Below the pieces are notes generated by a model. The model worked only from the letters and a program-made list of their open reading frames with translations. It had not been told where the DNA came from and did not search any database. The position numbers and the translations under genes were made by a program. 8,258 bases of DNA from Phycisphaerales bacterium. GTDB taxonomy: Bacteria > Planctomycetota > Phycisphaerae > Tepidisphaerales > Tepidisphaeraceae. Shown here piece by piece: positions 6,372 to 8,258 of the stretch (position 1 is the first letter of the stretch; every line of letters starts with the position of its first letter). The stretch spans positions 23,274-31,531 of the forward strand of contig PMAK01000066.1 in NCBI GenBank assembly GCA_003153655.1, in the 5' to 3' direction.

Positions 6372-6605
6372 GTGTCTAAGAAGAAATCTAAATCAAAGAA
6401 TTCGGATTCCAAGGGTTCCGCCAGCCGCAAGACGCCGGCCCCCACAACCGTTGTCCGCAACACGCCCGTGCCGCGTCCGACCGCTGCCAAGCCGCAGGTG
6501 ACATATGAAATGATCGCCAAGCGGGCGTACGAGATTTATCGTTCCCCCCGCAACGGCTCGCAGGTGGAAAACTGGTTGCGCGCCGAGCGCGAACTCAAGG
6601 GCTGA
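6372..6605 (+). CDS. DUF2934-containing small basic protein
   Basis: A 77-aa protein in two parts: a Lys/Ser/Pro/Thr-rich, probably disordered N-terminal half (SKKKSKSKNSDSKGSASRK, then Pro/Thr-rich) and a C-terminal DUF2934 motif, YEMIAKRAYEIYRSPRNGSQ followed by VENWLRAERELKG. The conserved pattern is IAxRAYEIY, a Gly, then NW and AERELK. The function of DUF2934 is unknown; the basic tail could bind nucleic acid, but that is speculation. I place the start at GTG 6372 because AAGGAG (6360-6365) sits exactly 6 nt before it. The in-frame ATG at 6357 would put this ideal ribosome binding site inside the gene and has none of its own. The LON-domain gene follows after 103 bp. Confidence 0.85.
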   Translation: MSKKKSKSKNSDSKGSASRKTPAPTTVVRNTPVPRPTAAKPQVTYEMIAKRAYEIYRSPRNGSQVENWLRAERELKG

Positions 6606-6615
6606 TCCACCTGTT

Positions 6616-6694
6616 CCTGAAGCGATTTTGCAGGGAAAAAGCGAAGCCGATTCGTCAATCGATTTGCTTTTGCCAGGTATTCCCGCGCTTCAGG
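6616..6694. repeat. Nested imperfect inverted repeat upstream of the LON-domain gene
   Basis: Four complementary pairs nest in order: CCTGAAGCG (6616-6624) with CGCTTCAGG (6686-6694), a perfect 9-bp outer stem; GGGAA with TTCCC; AAAGC with GCTTT; and CGATT with AATCG around a CGTC loop. The whole forms about 24 base pairs with asymmetric bulges. It fills most of the gap between the DUF2934 stop and the next ATG, so it could be a structured 5' leader, an attenuator or a degraded palindromic repeat. Confidence 0.45.
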
Positions 6695-6708
6695 GCCTAA
6701 GATACGCT

Positions 6709-7389
6709 ATGGCATGTACATCGGATTCAGTTGAGGCACGCGTCCTGACTGTTCCGCTGTTCCCATTGCCCGACGTGGTGCTGTTCCCGCGCGCGGTTTT
6801 GCCGCTCCATATTTTTGAGGAGCGGTACAAGGCGATGACCGCGGATGTATTGGCGGGCGAGGGGTTGATTGCGATTGCGCTGCTTCAGCCCGGGTGGGAG
6901 AAAAATTATTACCAAAAGCCGGCCGTTGAGTCGGTTGTCTGCGTCGGGCAAATTCTCAACTGGGAACGCCTTCCCGACGGGAAATACAATTTTCTTTTGC
7001 AGGGGCGAATGCGGGGAACAATCGTTGGCGAAGAAAACTCCGGCCACTACCGCGTCGCGCGCATCGAGCCCATCGTGGAGACCAACGTAATGGAGATCGA
7101 TCTAACCAATGATCGCCAGCGGCTGATGGAGATGTTCTGTTGCGGGAAAATGGCCTCCACGACGGCAGGGAAAGAATTGCAAAAGATCGTAGCCAGCCAG
7201 TTGCCGACGAATGAAGTGGCCGATCTGCTCGCATTTCATGTTCTGAACAATATTGGACTTAAACAATCGCTGCTTGCGGAGCCGGATGTGGCTCGGCGTG
7301 TTTGCCGCCTTGTTTCGGCGTTGGAAGGGGCATTTCCCATCCTTGAGGTGGCATCCACCGGCAGCAGCAGTAGCGGGGATTTCAACTGA
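6709..7389 (+). CDS. Stand-alone LON substrate-binding domain protein
   Basis: A 226-aa protein matching the N-terminal (LON, PUA-like) domain of Lon protease: LTVPLFPLPDVVLFPRAVLP (13-32), HIFEERYKAM (34-43), then alternating strands including LLQGRMRGTIVGEE and HYRVARIEPI, and a helical C-terminal part (140-210). There is no AAA+ ATPase or Ser-Lys protease domain, so it is not a protease. Similar free LON-domain proteins are common in bacteria and may recognise unfolded proteins or act as adaptors, but the role is not established. I chose ATG 6709 because it places the domain near the N-terminus; a TTG at 6628 would add 27 residues running through an inverted repeat. The ribosome binding site is poor. 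The Ser/Gly tail is probably disordered. Confidence 0.88.
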   Translation: MACTSDSVEARVLTVPLFPLPDVVLFPRAVLPLHIFEERYKAMTADVLAGEGLIAIALLQPGWEKNYYQKPAVESVVCVGQILNWERLPDGKYNFLLQGRMRGTIVGEENSGHYRVARIEPIVETNVMEIDLTNDRQRLMEMFCCGKMASTTAGKELQKIVASQLPTNEVADLLAFHVLNNIGLKQSLLAEPDVARRVCRLVSALEGAFPILEVASTGSSSSGDFN

Positions 7390-7480
7390 GTTTCGGTCGT
7401 ATCGAGGTTCGTGGATCGGTGTTCGCTTTGCGTTCGGCGCTAATTTAGCAAGAATGCCTCGCGGTTCGGGAAGCGACGGC

Positions 7481-8026
7481 ATGTGGTATTTCGCGTACGG
7501 GTCGAATCTCAATTCACGGGCGGTTACGGAATGGTGCCGTCACTACGGCCATCGCCAGCCCGCGCTTAAGCCCGGCAAGCCCGCGGTTCTCGATAACTAT
7601 CGCCTCTGTTTTCCCATATTCAGCGAGTATTTCGGCGGCGGCATCGCGGACATTGAATACGATCCCGGCAAATACGTGGCCGGGGCGCTGTTCGACCTGA
7701 ACGAAGTCGATCTCAGCGTGCTCGACGCCAAGGTCGGTCGAAAATTGGACGCCGCTGGCGAAAAGGAAATCGGGATCTATTCACGGACAATGGTGAAAGT
7801 CGCCCCGCTGGGAAAAGGGGAGCCCGTGATGGCGATGACCTACCAGGGCGTTTCGGGCGAAAAATATCACATCCCCCCCACCAAGCATTACATGGATCTG
7901 GTGATCCAGGGCGCCTACAGCTTTGGATTGTCGATGATGTGGATCGCTCATTTGCAGAGCTTCAGCACCCAGGTCGGCCGCAAGCCCCGGCCCCCAGGAT
8001 ATGGAGATGTGGCTCCTCGGTTGTGA
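7481..8026 (+). CDS. Gamma-glutamylcyclotransferase-fold (AIG2-like) protein lacking the usual catalytic Glu
   Basis: A 181-aa protein opening with the diagnostic FAYGSNL loop (residues 4-10) of the gamma-glutamylcyclotransferase fold, followed by the expected NYRLCFP strand (39-45), the substrate-cavity strand VAGALFDL (66-73), and LDAKVG at 81-86. In active human GGCT the equivalent of LDAKVG is LDEQEG, whose Glu98 is the catalytic acid/base; here that place holds Val85. Some GGCT-fold branches lack it or use other chemistry, so the protein may be a non-canonical enzyme or a binding protein. The C-terminal part (HYMDLVIQGAYSFGLSMMWI) is a conserved-looking helix pair that I cannot assign. 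ATG 7481 is preferred, with GGGAAG about 8 nt upstream. ATG 7454 would add 9 residues. The gene ends at a palindrome and repeat DNA. Confidence 0.85.
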   Translation: MWYFAYGSNLNSRAVTEWCRHYGHRQPALKPGKPAVLDNYRLCFPIFSEYFGGGIADIEYDPGKYVAGALFDLNEVDLSVLDAKVGRKLDAAGEKEIGIYSRTMVKVAPLGKGEPVMAMTYQGVSGEKYHIPPTKHYMDLVIQGAYSFGLSMMWIAHLQSFSTQVGRKPRPPGYGDVAPRL

Positions 8027-8040
8027 ATTGAATTCAATTC
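8025..8040. repeat. 16-bp perfect palindrome at the stop codon
   Basis: GAATTGAATTCAATTC reads the same on both strands and begins inside the TGA of the cyclotransferase-fold gene. It abuts the left edge of the repeat element that starts at 8041, so it may be a boundary of that element, a regulatory-protein site or chance AT-rich sequence. Confidence 0.7.
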
Positions 8041-8155
8041 TTAGCCGCAGAGACACTGAGACCGACGCAGAGAAGTCCACAGACTCTTATCTGTGCGCAT
8101 CTGATTTATATCTGTGGCTAAAACTCTTCTCTTCTCTGCGTCGGTCTCAGCGTCT
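8041..8155. repeat. Intergenic hairpin repeat element with 20-bp perfect arms
   Basis: CTGAGACCGACGCAGAGAAG (8056-8075) is exactly complementary to 8131-8150. One mismatch further out, AGAC (8051-8054) pairs with GTCT (8152-8155). Inside, CCACAGA (8077-8083) pairs with TCTGTGG (8111-8117), and ATCTGTG occurs twice as a direct repeat (8089-8095, 8110-8116). TTAGCC (8041-8046) is complementary to GGCTAA (8116-8121). This wording (ttagccgcagagac..., ccacagat...) resembles a family of dispersed intergenic repeats seen in many environmental bacterial genomes. It encodes nothing recognisable. As RNA it would form a very stable hairpin that could end or protect transcripts from both sides. Confidence 0.85.
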
Positions 8156-8193
8156 TGTATGTTCAAAAACACCAAAGACCGAATTACTATACC

Positions 8194-8246
8194 TCGTCGT
8201 GTTCGCGTGACGACGAGCGCAGCGAGGAGTCATGCGAACACGACGA
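8194..8246. repeat. Second intergenic hairpin, 18-nt arms with 17-nt loop
   Basis: TCGTCGTGTTCGCGTGAC (8194-8211) and 8229-8246 are inverted copies matching at 17 of 18 positions; the single difference would be a G-U pair in RNA. The loop (8212-8228) contains GAGCGCAGCGAG. Such stems with gagcg-n-agcgag loops occur as dispersed intergenic repeats or terminators in various bacteria. Related gtcgtg/cacgac wording continues to the window edge, so the element is probably cut. I see no gene in 8027-8258. Confidence 0.8.
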
Positions 8247-8258
8247 CCGGCCCACGAC

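Noticed and set aside
6628..6708. TTG-initiated 27-residue extension of the LON-domain protein
   Set aside because: It passes through the nested inverted repeat, has no family resemblance and no ribosome binding site; ATG 6709 fits the domain boundary.
7253..7480. A 76-residue N-terminal extension of the cyclotransferase-fold protein overlapping the LON-domain gene
   Set aside because: The extension runs out of frame through the end of a good gene and has no family similarity; FAYGSNL normally lies at the very N-terminus, so ATG 7481 is the better start.
8041..8258. CRISPR array or IS-element end
   Set aside because: There are no regularly spaced repeats with unique spacers, and no transposase frame or target-site duplication can be seen; the elements are hairpin repeats.

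Overview
The window looks like a chromosomal housekeeping stretch from a moderately GC-rich environmental bacterium. The gene set (pyrR-pyrB, a short unusual Rho, a stand-alone LON-domain protein, a DUF2934 protein) and intergenic repeats of the 'gccgcagagacactgag / ccacagat' kind suggest a planctomycete or a relative. That placement rests on protein flavour and repeat type only and is held with moderate confidence. No phage, IS element, CRISPR array, tRNA or rRNA is visible.

Minus-strand block (1-5705, read right to left). Transcription factor rho starts at 5705 behind a near-consensus promoter at 5751-5778. After a possible weak terminator (4525-4550) comes a tight three-gene unit: alanine dehydrogenase (ald), a small TPR protein and a calcineurin-like metallophosphoesterase, with gaps of 10 and 22 bp. 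A gap of about 260 bp (1845-2102) is AT-rich near the toxin-antitoxin genes and may encode a small hydrophobic protein on the plus strand. It is followed by a RelE/YafQ-like toxin-antitoxin pair with an ATGA overlap, and then 61 bp later by pyrR and pyrB. These two overlap as TGATG, and pyrB runs off the left edge of the window.

Plus-strand block (5793-8026). yqeY diverges from rho across an 87-bp intergenic region. It is followed by a 77-aa DUF2934 protein preceded by a potentially structured leader, a LON substrate-binding-domain protein preceded by another nested inverted repeat, and a gamma-glutamylcyclotransferase-fold protein whose expected catalytic Glu is Val. The last 230 bases hold no supportable gene. 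They contain a 16-bp perfect palindrome at the stop codon, a long hairpin with 20-bp perfect arms, and a second hairpin with 18-nt arms at the right edge.

How the genes fit together: pyrR and pyrB are a pyrimidine-synthesis unit (UMP-responsive regulator plus the committed enzyme). The TA pair is an insertion-like cassette just upstream that could read into it. The other genes are ordinary cell functions with no clear common pathway. I found no convincing new multi-gene system. The points most worth a second look are the Rho without its N-terminal domain and RNA-binding aromatics, the cyclotransferase-like protein without its catalytic residue, the TA cassette at the pyr operon, and the hairpin-forming intergenic DNA.
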